Part shown: in pieces, positions 25,626 to 34,431 of the stretch
Numbering within the stretch: the stretch's first letter is position 1
Layout of the letters: every line of letters begins with the position of its first letter
DNA from: Pseudomonadota bacterium
Lineage (GTDB): Bacteria; Myxococcota_A; Polyangia; Polyangiales; Polyangiaceae
DNA length: 51,130 bases
NCBI GenBank assembly: GCA_023402175.1
Contig: JAEXCN010000189.1
Span: 1-51,130, forward strand
Direction of reading: 5' to 3'
Made by a program: the position numbers and the translations under genes
The notes under the pieces: generated by a model
Database searches by the model: none
What the model saw: only the letters and a program-made list of their open reading frames with translations
What the model was told of the DNA's origin: nothing

Positions 25626-28600
25626 TCATACCGGATCCTTGGCCCGAGAGGAGTCGGCGTCCTTCGGAAGCTCCGCCCGGAGGCCGAGCACCGTCAAATA
25701 CGCTGCGCGGACGTCTCGCGTCACTGCACGATAACGCTCGAGGAGCGCCTCCGCTGCCGTCCCCGACGGCGTGCCCGCGCCGTCACGAAACCCCATGCGG
25801 CGGGCGAGCGCCGGGAGCCCCGGGGCCCCCTCTTCGATGAGGCTCGCGCTCGTCCCGTGCACCACGCGGAGCGCCTGCTCGAGGCGGCGCAACATGGCGT
25901 ATCCCTCACGGAGGACGGCGGCGACGGACGCGTCGAGATAGCCGCACGTCTCGAGGGCGCCGATCGCGGTCTCCGTATCTGGCGTCCTCACGCGCGGATC
26001 GGCGCCGTACTTCATCTGGAGCCACTGCACCGCGAACTCGACGTCGACGATCCCGCCCCGTCCGAGCTTCACGTCGTAGCGCCGCGGCCCCTCCTTCCCG
26101 AGCTCACGCTCCATCCGCATCCGGAGGTGATTCATCGCGGACGCGTCGGGTGCGCCACGCTCGTACGCGACGTGCGAGGCGAGCGCGATCACCTTCCGAC
26201 CGAGCTCGACGTCACCGGCGCACGCGCGGGCCTTCACGAGGGCCTGCCGTTCCCAGTCGGCCGCCTGTGTTCCGCGCTCGTCCGAGGTCGGTTCGAGCGC
26301 GGCGCCGTCACGCGTGAGGCCGTGGTAGCGCGCGAACGCGTCGAGGCTGACGACGAGGAGCCCGTGGCTCCCCGACGGACGAAGCCGGGTGTCGAGCTCG
26401 TAGCCCGGCCCCGCGCCGTGCGGCGTGCTGACGAGCGAGAGCACGCGCTGCGCCGCGCGCACGTACTTCTCCGCGAGCTCGTCTTCCCTTCCCGGCGCGT
26501 CGTACACGAAGAAGATGTCGAGATCGGACCCGTGGCCGATCTCGCGCCCGCCGAGCTTTCCCATCGCGATCACGGCGAGGCCACCTTCCCCTTTTCGCTC
26601 CGCGAGGCTCCGCTCATCGACTCTCCGCTCCGCGAGGCTCCGCTCATCCCCTCTTCGCTCCGCGAGGCTCCGCTCATCGACTCTCCGCTCCTCGAGGCCG
26701 CGTGAATCACGCAGCATGCGCTCTCTACGGCCTCGCAGAGCGTGCCGCGTGGCGTGCTCGAGCGTCGCATCGGCGAGCGCGCTGAGCACCGTCGTCGCCT
26801 CACGCGTCTTGAGCTCGCCCGCGAGCTCGGCGAGCCCGACCTCCATCGTGACGCGCGCCTTCGCGTGGCGGAGCGCACCGACGAAAGCGTCCTCGGGATC
26901 GACGTTCTCGTCGGCGAGGAGCTCCGGCGCCATCGCGGCCGACACCTCGGTATCGACCTCCTGTCGCGTCGTCTCCGGCGTTGGCGGGCGCTTCGTGAAG
27001 AGGACGCTGTCGACGAGCTCGGGTCGATACACGAGCGCGTCGCCGAGGAACGCGCTCGCCCCGAAGAGACCGACGAGACGACGAAGGACATGGAGGTCCT
27101 CCGCCATCGCGCGCGTGTACACGCTCGGCGTCGCGAGCCGCGAGAAGAACGTCCCGAGCAGCCGCGCGGCCTGCTCGGAATCGGCAGCATCCGAGAGTGC
27201 CTCGAGCAGCGCCACCGCGAGCTCGGGATGTCGGTCGCTCGTGCTCGCGCCCAGCGGGAAATCGGCTCGTCGCGCGAGCGCGAGGAGATGGCGCGCGAGA
27301 TCGGCCGATGTGGTCGTCGCGAAGTCGATGCCGGGCCCTTCGGTGATCGCCGCGAGGACCTCCCTCTCCTCTCCCGACTCGATCGCGGTGAGGAGCGCCT
27401 CGAAGCGCTCGCCGCCGCGCTGCGAGCCAGGGACCTCCTTCGTCAGCGACGCGAGGCGCTGCGTCACGCGCCGCCGCGTCTTCTCGACCTCGCGCTCGAG
27501 CTCGAGACCGGAGGCGTGCCCCAGCGAACGAGCGATCGTCTCGAGCATCTCGCCGCGCGGGAGCTGGTGCGTCTGGATGCCGGTCGCGAACTGAACGCGG
27601 TGCTCGAGCCGGCGGAGCGTCAGGTACGCGGACTCGACCTCGCGGCTCTCGCGGTCGGTCACGAGCCCGCGCGAGCGGAGACGTCGGAGGGCCTCGAGCG
27701 TGTTCGAGTCCCGAAGGCTCGGCTCGCGGCCGCCCCAGACGAGCTGGAGCGACTGGACGAAGAACTCGGCTTCGCGGATCCCGCCCGGACCGAGCTTCAG
27801 ATCGCGCTCCGGATCCTCCGACAGCTCCGCACGCGCGCGCTGGACGAGCTGCGCCATCTCGCTCGCGATGCGTGGATCGATCTTTTTCCGCCAGACGAAC
27901 GGCGCGAGCGCCTCGATGACGCGCGCGCCGAAGCCGGGATGGCCGGCGACCGGCCGCGCGCGCACGAGCGCGGCGCGCTCCCACGTCCGTCCCCACGTCT
28001 CGTAGTAGCGCTCGGCGGCAGCGAGCGCGTTGACGAGCGGTCCGCGTGACCCTTCCGGACGAAGCCGGAGGTCGACACGCCAGCACATGCCATCCTCGGT
28101 GACGTCCTCGAGGGTCGCCGTGAACCGCTGCGTGATGCGCGTGAAGTGCTCGTGCAGCGTCTGATCGGTTACGACGCCGTCCTTCACCACGTCGCCGTCG
28201 TCGGTTTCGTAGAACGGCAGAAGATCGACGTCGCTTCCGCAATTGAGCTCACGGCCGCCGAGCTTCCCCATGCCGAGGACGGTGAACGCACAGCGCTCGC
28301 CGGAGGGGGTCATCGGTATTCCGAACCTCTCCTCGGCCCAGCGCTGCGCCTCGGCGAGCGCGATCTCGATGCATGTCTGCGCGAGATCGGAGAGCTCACG
28401 TGCCGTGACGTCGACGTCGCCTGCCTCTCGCGCGCGGAGCTCGCGCGCCGCAATGCGCAGCCGCTCGCGCTGGGCGAAGAGGCGGAGACCGCGGCGTACG
28501 TCGTCGTGGTCCGACAGATCCGGGATGAGCGCCGACGCGAGCCGCCGATACGTCCGGAGGTCGCGCGCGATGCGGAGCCTTCCTTTGCCGATCGTGAGGA

Positions 28601-28775
28601 CGTCGTCGGGGCGGAGCACGAGCTGCGCTCGAAGGGCCGGATACGCGGTCATCAGCGCGCCCGCGAGCTCGTGCATCGCTTCGTCGACAGGGAGCCCTCG
28701 CGCTCTGGCCGCCTCCGCCCAGGCCGCCGCCGCGCCTCCGCCGTCGGCTGGACCCGTGCTCTGGGCGCGCTTCAT
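25626..28775 (-). CDS. glnE: Bifunctional glutamine synthetase adenylyltransferase / deadenylase
   Basis: A protein of 1049 residues, about 100 longer than the E. coli enzyme. It adds and removes AMP on glutamine synthetase in response to PII. Two nucleotidyltransferase domains are clear: LGMGKLGGRELNCGSDVDLLPFYE (about 167-190, deadenylase half) and IAMGKLGGREIGHGSDLDIFFVYD (about 734-757, adenylylase half), each with intact metal-binding Asp pairs. Between them, at about 688-727, sits a run of 10-residue repeats (SLAERRVDER type), coded by 30-bp DNA repeats just before the second domain. The gene begins 18 bases after a lipoprotein gene and is followed 32 bases later by the giant Asp-box lipoprotein. 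glnA and glnB are not in the window. Confidence 0.96.
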   Translation of the reverse strand: MKRAQSTGPADGGGAAAAWAEAARARGLPVDEAMHELAGALMTAYPALRAQLVLRPDDVLTIGKGRLRIARDLRTYRRLASALIPDLSDHDDVRRGLRLFAQRERLRIAARELRAREAGDVDVTARELSDLAQTCIEIALAEAQRWAEERFGIPMTPSGERCAFTVLGMGKLGGRELNCGSDVDLLPFYETDDGDVVKDGVVTDQTLHEHFTRITQRFTATLEDVTEDGMCWRVDLRLRPEGSRGPLVNALAAAERYYETWGRTWERAALVRARPVAGHPGFGARVIEALAPFVWRKKIDPRIASEMAQLVQRARAELSEDPERDLKLGPGGIREAEFFVQSLQLVWGGREPSLRDSNTLEALRRLRSRGLVTDRESREVESAYLTLRRLEHRVQFATGIQTHQLPRGEMLETIARSLGHASGLELEREVEKTRRRVTQRLASLTKEVPGSQRGGERFEALLTAIESGEEREVLAAITEGPGIDFATTTSADLARHLLALARRADFPLGASTSDRHPELAVALLEALSDAADSEQAARLLGTFFSRLATPSVYTRAMAEDLHVLRRLVGLFGASAFLGDALVYRPELVDSVLFTKRPPTPETTRQEVDTEVSAAMAPELLADENVDPEDAFVGALRHAKARVTMEVGLAELAGELKTREATTVLSALADATLEHATRHALRGRRERMLRDSRGLEERRVDERSLAERRGDERSLAERRVDERSLAERKGEGGLAVIAMGKLGGREIGHGSDLDIFFVYDAPGREDELAEKYVRAAQRVLSLVSTPHGAGPGYELDTRLRPSGSHGLLVVSLDAFARYHGLTRDGAALEPTSDERGTQAADWERQALVKARACAGDVELGRKVIALASHVAYERGAPDASAMNHLRMRMERELGKEGPRRYDVKLGRGGIVDVEFAVQWLQMKYGADPRVRTPDTETAIGALETCGYLDASVAAVLREGYAMLRRLEQALRVVHGTSASLIEEGAPGLPALARRMGFRDGAGTPSGTAAEALLERYRAVTRDVRAAYLTVLGLRAELPKDADSSRAKDPV
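26595..26714 (-). repeat. 30-bp tandem repeat inside glnE
   Basis: Four units of 30 bp (26595, 26625, 26655, 26685). On the plus strand they read TTCGCTCCGCGAGGCTCCGC followed by TCATCGACTC. Units 1 and 3 are identical, giving a 60-bp higher-order period; unit 4 is degenerate. They code for the SLAERR(V/G)DER repeats between the two catalytic halves. Confidence 0.92.
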
Positions 28776-28793
28776 CGAGCGCCCGATGTTAGC

Positions 28794-29837
28794 TCACGGC
28801 GCGAGCGGAGCAGGCGCCGTGATGGGAACGCGGGCGTCCTCGAGCACGTCGCCCGTATCTGCGTCGACCACCCAGCGGAAGAAGAAGTACTGCGGCGGTC
28901 CGCCGGCGCCCGGATCGTCGGGAGCGACCTCGGGCGGTGCGGGCTTCGCGATCTCGACGAGATACGCGAGCCGGTACGTCAGCCACGCGAGCTGCGGTCC
29001 CGTCGCGACGTGGATGACGAGCTGCACGCGGGTCACATCTGCGGGCTGCACGTCGCCGAGCGGAATGCGGCGGAGGTCCCTCGGGTCGCGGAGGACGTCG
29101 AGTCCGCCTTCGTCCGCGTCGAGCACGAACACCCGACGACCGACGAGCTTCGCGATCAGCCGAGGATCGTCCTGTGCGAGCCCGGGCTTCGTGTCGATCG
29201 CGAGATGGGGATGCACGCGCGAGAGGTTCACGAACGAGCTCACCTGCCCGTCGTCGTCGACGAAGACTTCGACGTCGGCGTGATTGCGGAGCTCGTCGAA
29301 GCCTTCGTAGCCCTTCGTCGGGAACGACGCATCGAAGCGGACCGCCCATCGCGCGCGTGGGTCCGCATGATCGCTCGGCTCGACGTTGCGGGCGTGCTCG
29401 GCGAGGCCGGCCACGACGTGGCGTGGAAGCCCGAGGAGATCGGCGTTCCTCTTCACGAACTCGCGCGCAGCGATCGACGCTTCGGTCTCCGCGATCGGGC
29501 CGCCCGCACGAGGCGGCCTTACGCCGGCGGCACGACGCGCGCGTCGAAGGAAGCCGGCGAACGGATCGACGACGATGATGCTTCGCGCGAGCGCGTCCTC
29601 GTTCACGGTCCACTGCGACGTCGGCGGCGCCGGGTTTCGCTCTCGCAGCCGATCGACGAGCGCACGCCTATGCGGGGTCGTCATCGCGTGGACGATCTGG
29701 AGATGCCGGGGTCGCGCCTGGACTCCCGCGCCGGAAGGCGGACCTGCCGGCTTCGAGGCGCCGCACGACACCGTCGACGCCGCGACGACGAGGAGCGCGC
29801 CGAGTCGGTGACGGAAGCTCAGACGCTCGGGCCCCAA
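28794..29837 (-). CDS. Secreted lipoprotein of unknown function
   Basis: About 347 residues. No ATG or GTG precedes the signal peptide. TTG 29837 gives LGPERLSFRHRLGALLVVAASTVSCGAS, a good n-region, h-region and lipobox (TVSC); CTG 29822, which overlaps the upstream stop as CTGA, is the alternative. Either way it overlaps the CPBP gene and is coupled to it. The mature protein has a helical part (REFVKRNADLLGLP), then strands RWAVRFDASFP, ADVEVFVDDDGQVSSFVNLSRV and, near the end, FFFRWVVDADTGDVLEDARV. The last two resemble the FTP/PepSY-type propeptide fold of thermolysin-like proteases, although no protease domain follows. Function unknown. Confidence 0.82.
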   Translation of the reverse strand: MGPERLSFRHRLGALLVVAASTVSCGASKPAGPPSGAGVQARPRHLQIVHAMTTPHRRALVDRLRERNPAPPTSQWTVNEDALARSIIVVDPFAGFLRRARRAAGVRPPRAGGPIAETEASIAAREFVKRNADLLGLPRHVVAGLAEHARNVEPSDHADPRARWAVRFDASFPTKGYEGFDELRNHADVEVFVDDDGQVSSFVNLSRVHPHLAIDTKPGLAQDDPRLIAKLVGRRVFVLDADEGGLDVLRDPRDLRRIPLGDVQPADVTRVQLVIHVATGPQLAWLTYRLAYLVEIAKPAPPEVAPDDPGAGGPPQYFFFRWVVDADTGDVLEDARVPITAPAPLAP

Positions 29838-30505
29838 AGCCTGAACATCATGATGACCGTCCAGTCGAAGAGCACGTGCGAGAAGATCCCGGGGAGCAGG
29901 CGGTCGAACGCCCTCACCATCCCGCCCCAGACGAGGCCGCAGCCGAGCGCAGCGAGGAGGATGACCGGATTCGCGCCGGCGACGGGGTCGCGCAGAGCCC
30001 AGACCGTCGGCACGTGCGCGATCGAATACAGGACGGCGCCCCATACCCAGGCGCGTCGAGAGCCGATCTTCTCCTCGAGGAGCGAGATGACGAGCCCACG
30101 CCAGACGATTTCCTCGGCGATCGCCATGACGATGATCGCGATGACGACCATCCCGACGTGCTTGCGGAGGATCTGCGGGTCGCCGAGCTGCAGGTAGAGC
30201 CTCGCGAGCCAGCTCGCGCGGATCGACTCGGGCGGAGCGACGGACTTGGTGAACGCGTACGCCGCGCCGAACAGGAGCGCGGCGGCGCCGAAGCCTCGGC
30301 TGAAGTCGCCGCTCCGGACCGAGAGCCAGCTCTTGAGGACGCCGTCGTTCTTCGCCCGCACCAGGGCGAGGACCGCGAGGGCCACCGTCGGCACGGCCAT
30401 GACGAGGTAGAACGACTGCGTGCCCGCCCGCGTGACGTCGAACGCGAAGTGCGCGGCGACGGCAATCGTGGCGACGATCCCGGCGAGGTAAGCGACGTTC
30501 CGCAC
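29819..30505 (-). CDS. CPBP-family intramembrane metalloprotease
   Basis: A protein of 228 residues with six or seven hydrophobic helices. The motifs are AEEIVWRG (Glu131, Glu132, Arg136), SIAHVPTV (His164) and FSHVLFDW (His210, Asp214): a complete CPBP active site. It is a different subtype from the CPBP gene at 17624 (EEIVWRG versus EELFFRG). It is the first gene of a probable four-gene operon that continues with an overlapping lipoprotein, glnE and the giant lipoprotein. CPBP proteases often process prenylated or secreted peptides; here the lipoprotein neighbour is a possible substrate, by context only. Confidence 0.93.
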   Translation of the reverse strand: MRNVAYLAGIVATIAVAAHFAFDVTRAGTQSFYLVMAVPTVALAVLALVRAKNDGVLKSWLSVRSGDFSRGFGAAALLFGAAYAFTKSVAPPESIRASWLARLYLQLGDPQILRKHVGMVVIAIIVMAIAEEIVWRGLVISLLEEKIGSRRAWVWGAVLYSIAHVPTVWALRDPVAGANPVILLAALGCGLVWGGMVRAFDRLLPGIFSHVLFDWTVIMMFRLWGPSV

Positions 30506-30637
30506 GGCGCGGGGCTTCTAACACGGCGCGCCGTTCTCGTCGCGGCCGGTTGCCCCTGCGACGGCCGCAAATCGCAGCCCATGCGCTCCGCTCGGACGAG
30601 CTCGCATGCGGCGCCCGCAAGGGGACGAGGCACAATT

Positions 30638-30679
30638 CACCCGGGTGTTATTGACTCAATATTACCCGGGCAATATACT
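30638..30679 (+). promoter_or_regulatory. Strong sigma-70-type promoter with two CCCGGG palindromes
   Basis: TTGACT (30651-30656), a 17-base spacer and TATACT (30674-30679) make a near-consensus housekeeping promoter, rare in this GC-rich window. The spacer contains ATTACCCGGGCAAT (30661-30674), a dyad with one mismatched pair. A second CCCGGG dyad, CACCCGGGTG (30638-30647), lies just upstream of the -35 box, 24 bases centre to centre from the first. Repressor binding between the two boxes is likely. Transcription would start at about 30686. Confidence 0.8.
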
Positions 30680-30685
30680 ACCGAC

Positions 30686-31318
30686 ATGGAATCGGAGCGG
30701 ACATTCACGGCGTTTGCGGGGCAGCGGAAGATTGGGTCGGGCGAGATCCGCGAGACGCTGCGCGGAGCAAAGGTTTGGGTCGATGCGCACGGTGAGGATG
30801 CGCCCGTGCTCGTGTTCGAGGATCGGACGGGAGACCAGATCGACTTCGATCTCCGCGGAACACTGGAGGACGCGCTCGAGCGGCTCGCGACGCATCCCCA
30901 TTTCGCTGCCGAGCTCGGCGCGAAGCGAACGGGGCCGGGCCGACCGAAGCTCGGTGTCGTTTCGCGTGAGGTCTCGCTCTTGCCGCGCCACTGGGAGTGG
31001 CTCGAGTCGCAGCGCGGCGGGATCTCCGTCGCTCTCCGCGCGCTCGTCGACGAGGCGCGCAAGCGTGGCCAGTCGCGCCAGCTCGCCCGCAAGACGCGCG
31101 AGGCCGTCGGCAAGTTCATGTGGACCATGGCCGGCAACCTCCCCGACTTCGAGGAAGCGTCACGCGCGCTCTACGCGCGTGATGATCGCAAGCTCCGTTC
31201 GTTGACGAAGCGATGGCCGAAAGACATCGCCGATCACGTCGCTCGCCTCACGGCGGACGCCGCCCGCCTCGACGAGCTCGCCGACGCCGAAGAGAAGCGC
31301 GAGAACGCGTCGACGTGA
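30686..31318 (+). CDS. DUF2239 family protein
   Basis: A protein of 210 residues from ATG 30686. The sequence follows the DUF2239 pattern: FTAFAGQRKIGSGEI at the start, PVLVFEDRTGDQIDFDLRG, then GRPKLGVVSREVSLLPRHWEWL and VALRALVDEARKR. The C-terminal half is helical (FMWTMAGNLPDFEEASRALYARD). No signal peptide or membrane segment; the function of the family is not known. There is no ribosome site: the -10 box ends only 6 bases before the ATG, so the mRNA is probably leaderless. A palindrome in the promoter spacer suggests repression by an unlinked regulator. The longer frames upstream run through the promoter and are not real. Confidence 0.92.
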   Translation: MESERTFTAFAGQRKIGSGEIRETLRGAKVWVDAHGEDAPVLVFEDRTGDQIDFDLRGTLEDALERLATHPHFAAELGAKRTGPGRPKLGVVSREVSLLPRHWEWLESQRGGISVALRALVDEARKRGQSRQLARKTREAVGKFMWTMAGNLPDFEEASRALYARDDRKLRSLTKRWPKDIADHVARLTADAARLDELADAEEKRENAST

Positions 31319-31499
31319 CGTCTGCGGCACCGCCTCCACCCCGCCGTATCCCGCCAAGGCCAAGCGGTGGGAATCGGTCGAGTGATGACGCAGTGCGGGC
31401 GGCAGCACGCTTCATGAAGCGCCGACGGCAATCCTGAGAGGATGAAAAGACTCAGCGGTACTGGCACACCGGCCAGGTCCGCGCTACCACTCCGCTCGC

Positions 31500-32516
31500 T
31501 TGAACTTCGGAAGCGACCATAGGGTACGAGAGGCATTCCGAGCCACGCTCCAGGGGGATCGGTCGAGCGCAAGCCTCGTCGGCACCCAGGAGATCGACGC
31601 TGCGGACGTCCTCGAGGTGACCGACCTCGCGAACGCGATCGCGCGTGCCGAGGAGGTCATCCGCGCCCGAAGCAGCCGCGTGCTGACGACCGGCCCTGAT
31701 TCGTCGGCGCAGCACGAGCCCGGGGTCGAGGACATCTTCGACAAGCTCGTCGCGGCGAACAAGCCGATGACGAAGAAGCCGGACGCCGTCACGACGAGCG
31801 CGCCGGTCGCGACCGATGACGCGGTCGGCCCCGCTATCCACGCTCCGTCCCGTCCGACACCGCTCCCGCCGCGGACGTCGTCGATCCCGCTTCCGCCGGG
31901 CGTCCTTCGCCCTGCCACGCTCCTCCGTGCGCCGCAGGAGGTGTTTGCCACCCCGATCCCGACGACGCCCGCGCCTCCGCACGCGCCCGCTCCGGCGGTC
32001 ATGTCGGCGCCCCCGCCCGCTCCGGCGGTCGTTCCGACGCCCGCGCCGAGCTCGTCGCGGGTGAATGCGACGCAGCCGCTTCCGGCGATGAACATCCCTC
32101 CGGCGGCGCGCACCGCGCCGATCCTCGTCCTCGACGAGGATGCGTTCTATCACCCGGCCGGACGCATCCGCACGCTCGCCGACGTCACGCTCGAGACCTA
32201 TCGACCCGAGCCGACGCTGATGGTGCGGCTGCGCGAGCGGCGACACGCGCTGAAGTGGGTCGTCGCTTCCGTCGTCGTCTCGCTCGCGCTCTTCGCGATC
32301 TTCGCCGTGGCCGTCGGCTTCGGCCGGAGAGCGGCGGAGCATACGCCGCCTCCGACGGCGAAGCCGGTGGCGACGACGACGGCCGCCGCCGCCACGGCCG
32401 CGGCGAAGCCGGTGGCGACGACGACGGCCGCGGCGCCGTCCGCTCCCGCTCCGGACGTGCCCGTCTTCGACGTCAACAGCCTGAAGAGCGCGCCCCCGAC
32501 CAAGCCGCGGCGCTGA
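31500..32516 (+). CDS. One-pass membrane protein with Pro-rich linker
   Basis: About 338 residues from TTG 31500; the start is uncertain because no ribosome site is obvious. The N-terminal 60 residues are helical (VREAFRATLQGD, VLEVTDLANAIARAEEVIRAR). A long Pro/Ala/Thr-rich disordered stretch follows (about 90-205). A transmembrane helix (WVVASVVVSLALFAIFAVAVGF) lies at about 254-275. The C-terminal tail contains two copies of KPVATTTAAA. I do not recognise a domain. The layout suits a cytoplasmic helix domain linked to the membrane, with a short periplasmic tail. Confidence 0.75.
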   Translation: MNFGSDHRVREAFRATLQGDRSSASLVGTQEIDAADVLEVTDLANAIARAEEVIRARSSRVLTTGPDSSAQHEPGVEDIFDKLVAANKPMTKKPDAVTTSAPVATDDAVGPAIHAPSRPTPLPPRTSSIPLPPGVLRPATLLRAPQEVFATPIPTTPAPPHAPAPAVMSAPPPAPAVVPTPAPSSSRVNATQPLPAMNIPPAARTAPILVLDEDAFYHPAGRIRTLADVTLETYRPEPTLMVRLRERRHALKWVVASVVVSLALFAIFAVAVGFGRRAAEHTPPPTAKPVATTTAAAATAAAKPVATTTAAAPSAPAPDVPVFDVNSLKSAPPTKPRR

Positions 32517-32862
32517 GCCGTTCCGGCGGCCGAGCGCCTCACGATCGACTGAGGCCGGTTTGTCAGGTCACGTTTGACGCCCGCCCCATTGGGGGGTATG
32601 CCAACGGTCGCGAGCTCAGGTGGGTGCCCTCCCCCTCGAATCCCATGAGTACATGGGGCCCCGAGCGCTCGAGGCGTTCGAGTCCGGGTGAGTTTGGGGG
32701 GCCGCTGCTCGGTGTTCGCAGGGATTACAACTCAGTGCCGCATGCTGCGAAGGCGCGGGTGGAAAGCGCGCTAGCTATGAGCCGCTCCTCTGGCCTTGCC
32801 TCGATCCCCAATGAGTACTTGGGGCGCCAGCTCGACAGGCACCACATCGAGAGACATCGAAC
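32517..32862. other. Leader region with three C4/G4 hairpins
   Basis: A 346-base gap upstream of the HARE-HTH operon. It contains CCCCATTGGGG (32584-32594), CCCATGAGTACATGGGG (32642-32658) and CCCCAATGAGTACTTGGGG (32806-32824). The last two share the 8-base core ATGAGTAC, with arms that differ but remain complementary. These could be operator sites or RNA hairpins. Promoter boxes were not assigned. Confidence 0.65.
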
Positions 32863-34431
32863 ATGACGTTCACGGAAGCCGCAGCGGAAGTGCTGCGCAT
32901 TGCCGGCAAGCCCCTCCACTACAAGGAGATCACGGAGCTCGCCATCGAGAAGAACCTCCTCTCTCACGTGGGCAAGAGCCCCGAGGTGACGATGGGCGCG
33001 CGCCTCGCGGCGCTGCTCAAGAAAGAGGACAAAGAGAACCCGATCGTTCGCGTGAAGCCGGGCGTGTTCGCGCTCCGCGAGTGGGACGGAAAGAAGAAGA
33101 AGAAGGGCGCAGTCGAGGAAGCCGCCCCTCCTGTCGAGGAAGGCTTGGACGTCGAGGTCAACGCACTCGAGCTCGAAGCCGCAGCGCGCGGCCCGGAGCC
33201 GGAGCCGGAGATCGACGAGGACGAGGAGCCGAGCGAAGTCTCGGGTGAAGATGCGCTCCGCGCGGACCTCGCCGCCAGCGGCGCCGAGATGTTCGACGAC
33301 GAGGAAGACGACGATCAGCCGATCCTGTCGTCCCCCAGCAGCACGAGCGAGCTGTCGCGTGTTCCCTCCGCCGCCGGCGGAGTGCCGGGCGAGGAAGGCG
33401 GCCGTCGCCGTCGCCGTCGCCGTCGCCGCCGCGGAGGCCGCGAGCTCGACGATCGCGCCTCGGGACCGCGCGTCGAGGTCATCAACCCGACCGCCATCGT
33501 CTCCGTCGACAACGACTCGTCGATCGACACCTCGCGCGATCCGCTCGCGCCTGCGCCGCGCCCGATGATCCGCGACCGCCACCAGATCATGGCGGGCGGA
33601 GCTCCGACGGGCATCGAGGTTCCCGCGGGTGAGCAGGAGGAGCTCTCCGGTCGTGAGCTCGCCGACGCCACCGTGATGATCCTCTCCGGCTTCGATCGGA
33701 CGCAGGGTCCCGTCCAGGTCCGCTCGATCGTCGACGCGCTCATCCGCCGTGGTCGCCTCGCGGGCGACAGCATGATGGCGTCCGCGCAGCTGACGGCGTC
33801 GCTCCGCGCGGACAACCTCCGGCGGCAGGCAAGCGGCCAGCGTCCGCGCTTCCGCTTCGCTCACGGCCCGCGTGTTGCGCTCACCGACTGGGCGCTCTCG
33901 TCGGACCTCGTCCGCCTCGAGCTCGACGCGATCGCGGCGATCGAGCGCTATCGCGAAGCGGCCCGCCGGACGATGCTCCGCAAGCTCCAGGAGCTTCCGG
34001 GTCACGCGCTCATCGAGCTCGTGCTCCTCGGCCTCGAGCGCGTCGGCATGACGAACATCCGGACCGTGCGTCGCGCAGGCGCTCCGGGCGGTGAGGCGCA
34101 CTTCGCTGCCGTCCACCGCACGGGGACCGACGAGATCCGCACGGCCATCGTGGTCCGCAAGGACGGTCGCGAGATCGGTCGCGAGCGCGTGAGCGATCTC
34201 CGCGGCGCGCTCCACCACTACGGCCCGGCCTCGGCGGGCTGGCTCATGACGACCGGTCAGGTGCTGAGCGGCGCGCGTGAAGAAGCCGGTGCGCCGGCGG
34301 CGCCCATCGCGCTCTTCGACGGCATCTCGCTCTGCCGCATGCTCGAGGACAACGACGTCGGCGTCGTCCGCACGCGTTTCTCGACGGCGATCCCCGATCT
34401 GGAGCTTTACGAGACGCTTCGCGGGGGCTGA
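32863..34431 (+). CDS. HARE-HTH protein with degenerate Mrr-like nuclease fold
   Basis: A protein of 522 residues. Residues 1-72 form a HARE-HTH domain (TFTEAAAEVLRIAGKPLHYKEI, then ARLAALLKKE and PGVFALREW), a DNA-binding module also seen in RNA polymerase delta and restriction proteins. An acidic stretch (about 82-165) and a run of ten Arg (181-190) follow. The C-terminal 150 residues fit the Mrr/type IV restriction fold: LPGHALIELVLLGLERVGM, GTDEIRTAIVVRKDG and PIALFDGISLCRMLEDNDVGV. The usual Q-x-K is here V-x-K, so catalysis is doubtful. The stop overlaps the ATG of the next gene (TGATG). It may be a DNA-binding regulator or defence relic. Confidence 0.85.
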   Translation: MTFTEAAAEVLRIAGKPLHYKEITELAIEKNLLSHVGKSPEVTMGARLAALLKKEDKENPIVRVKPGVFALREWDGKKKKKGAVEEAAPPVEEGLDVEVNALELEAAARGPEPEPEIDEDEEPSEVSGEDALRADLAASGAEMFDDEEDDDQPILSSPSSTSELSRVPSAAGGVPGEEGGRRRRRRRRRRGGRELDDRASGPRVEVINPTAIVSVDNDSSIDTSRDPLAPAPRPMIRDRHQIMAGGAPTGIEVPAGEQEELSGRELADATVMILSGFDRTQGPVQVRSIVDALIRRGRLAGDSMMASAQLTASLRADNLRRQASGQRPRFRFAHGPRVALTDWALSSDLVRLELDAIAAIERYREAARRTMLRKLQELPGHALIELVLLGLERVGMTNIRTVRRAGAPGGEAHFAAVHRTGTDEIRTAIVVRKDGREIGRERVSDLRGALHHYGPASAGWLMTTGQVLSGAREEAGAPAAPIALFDGISLCRMLEDNDVGVVRTRFSTAIPDLELYETLRGG

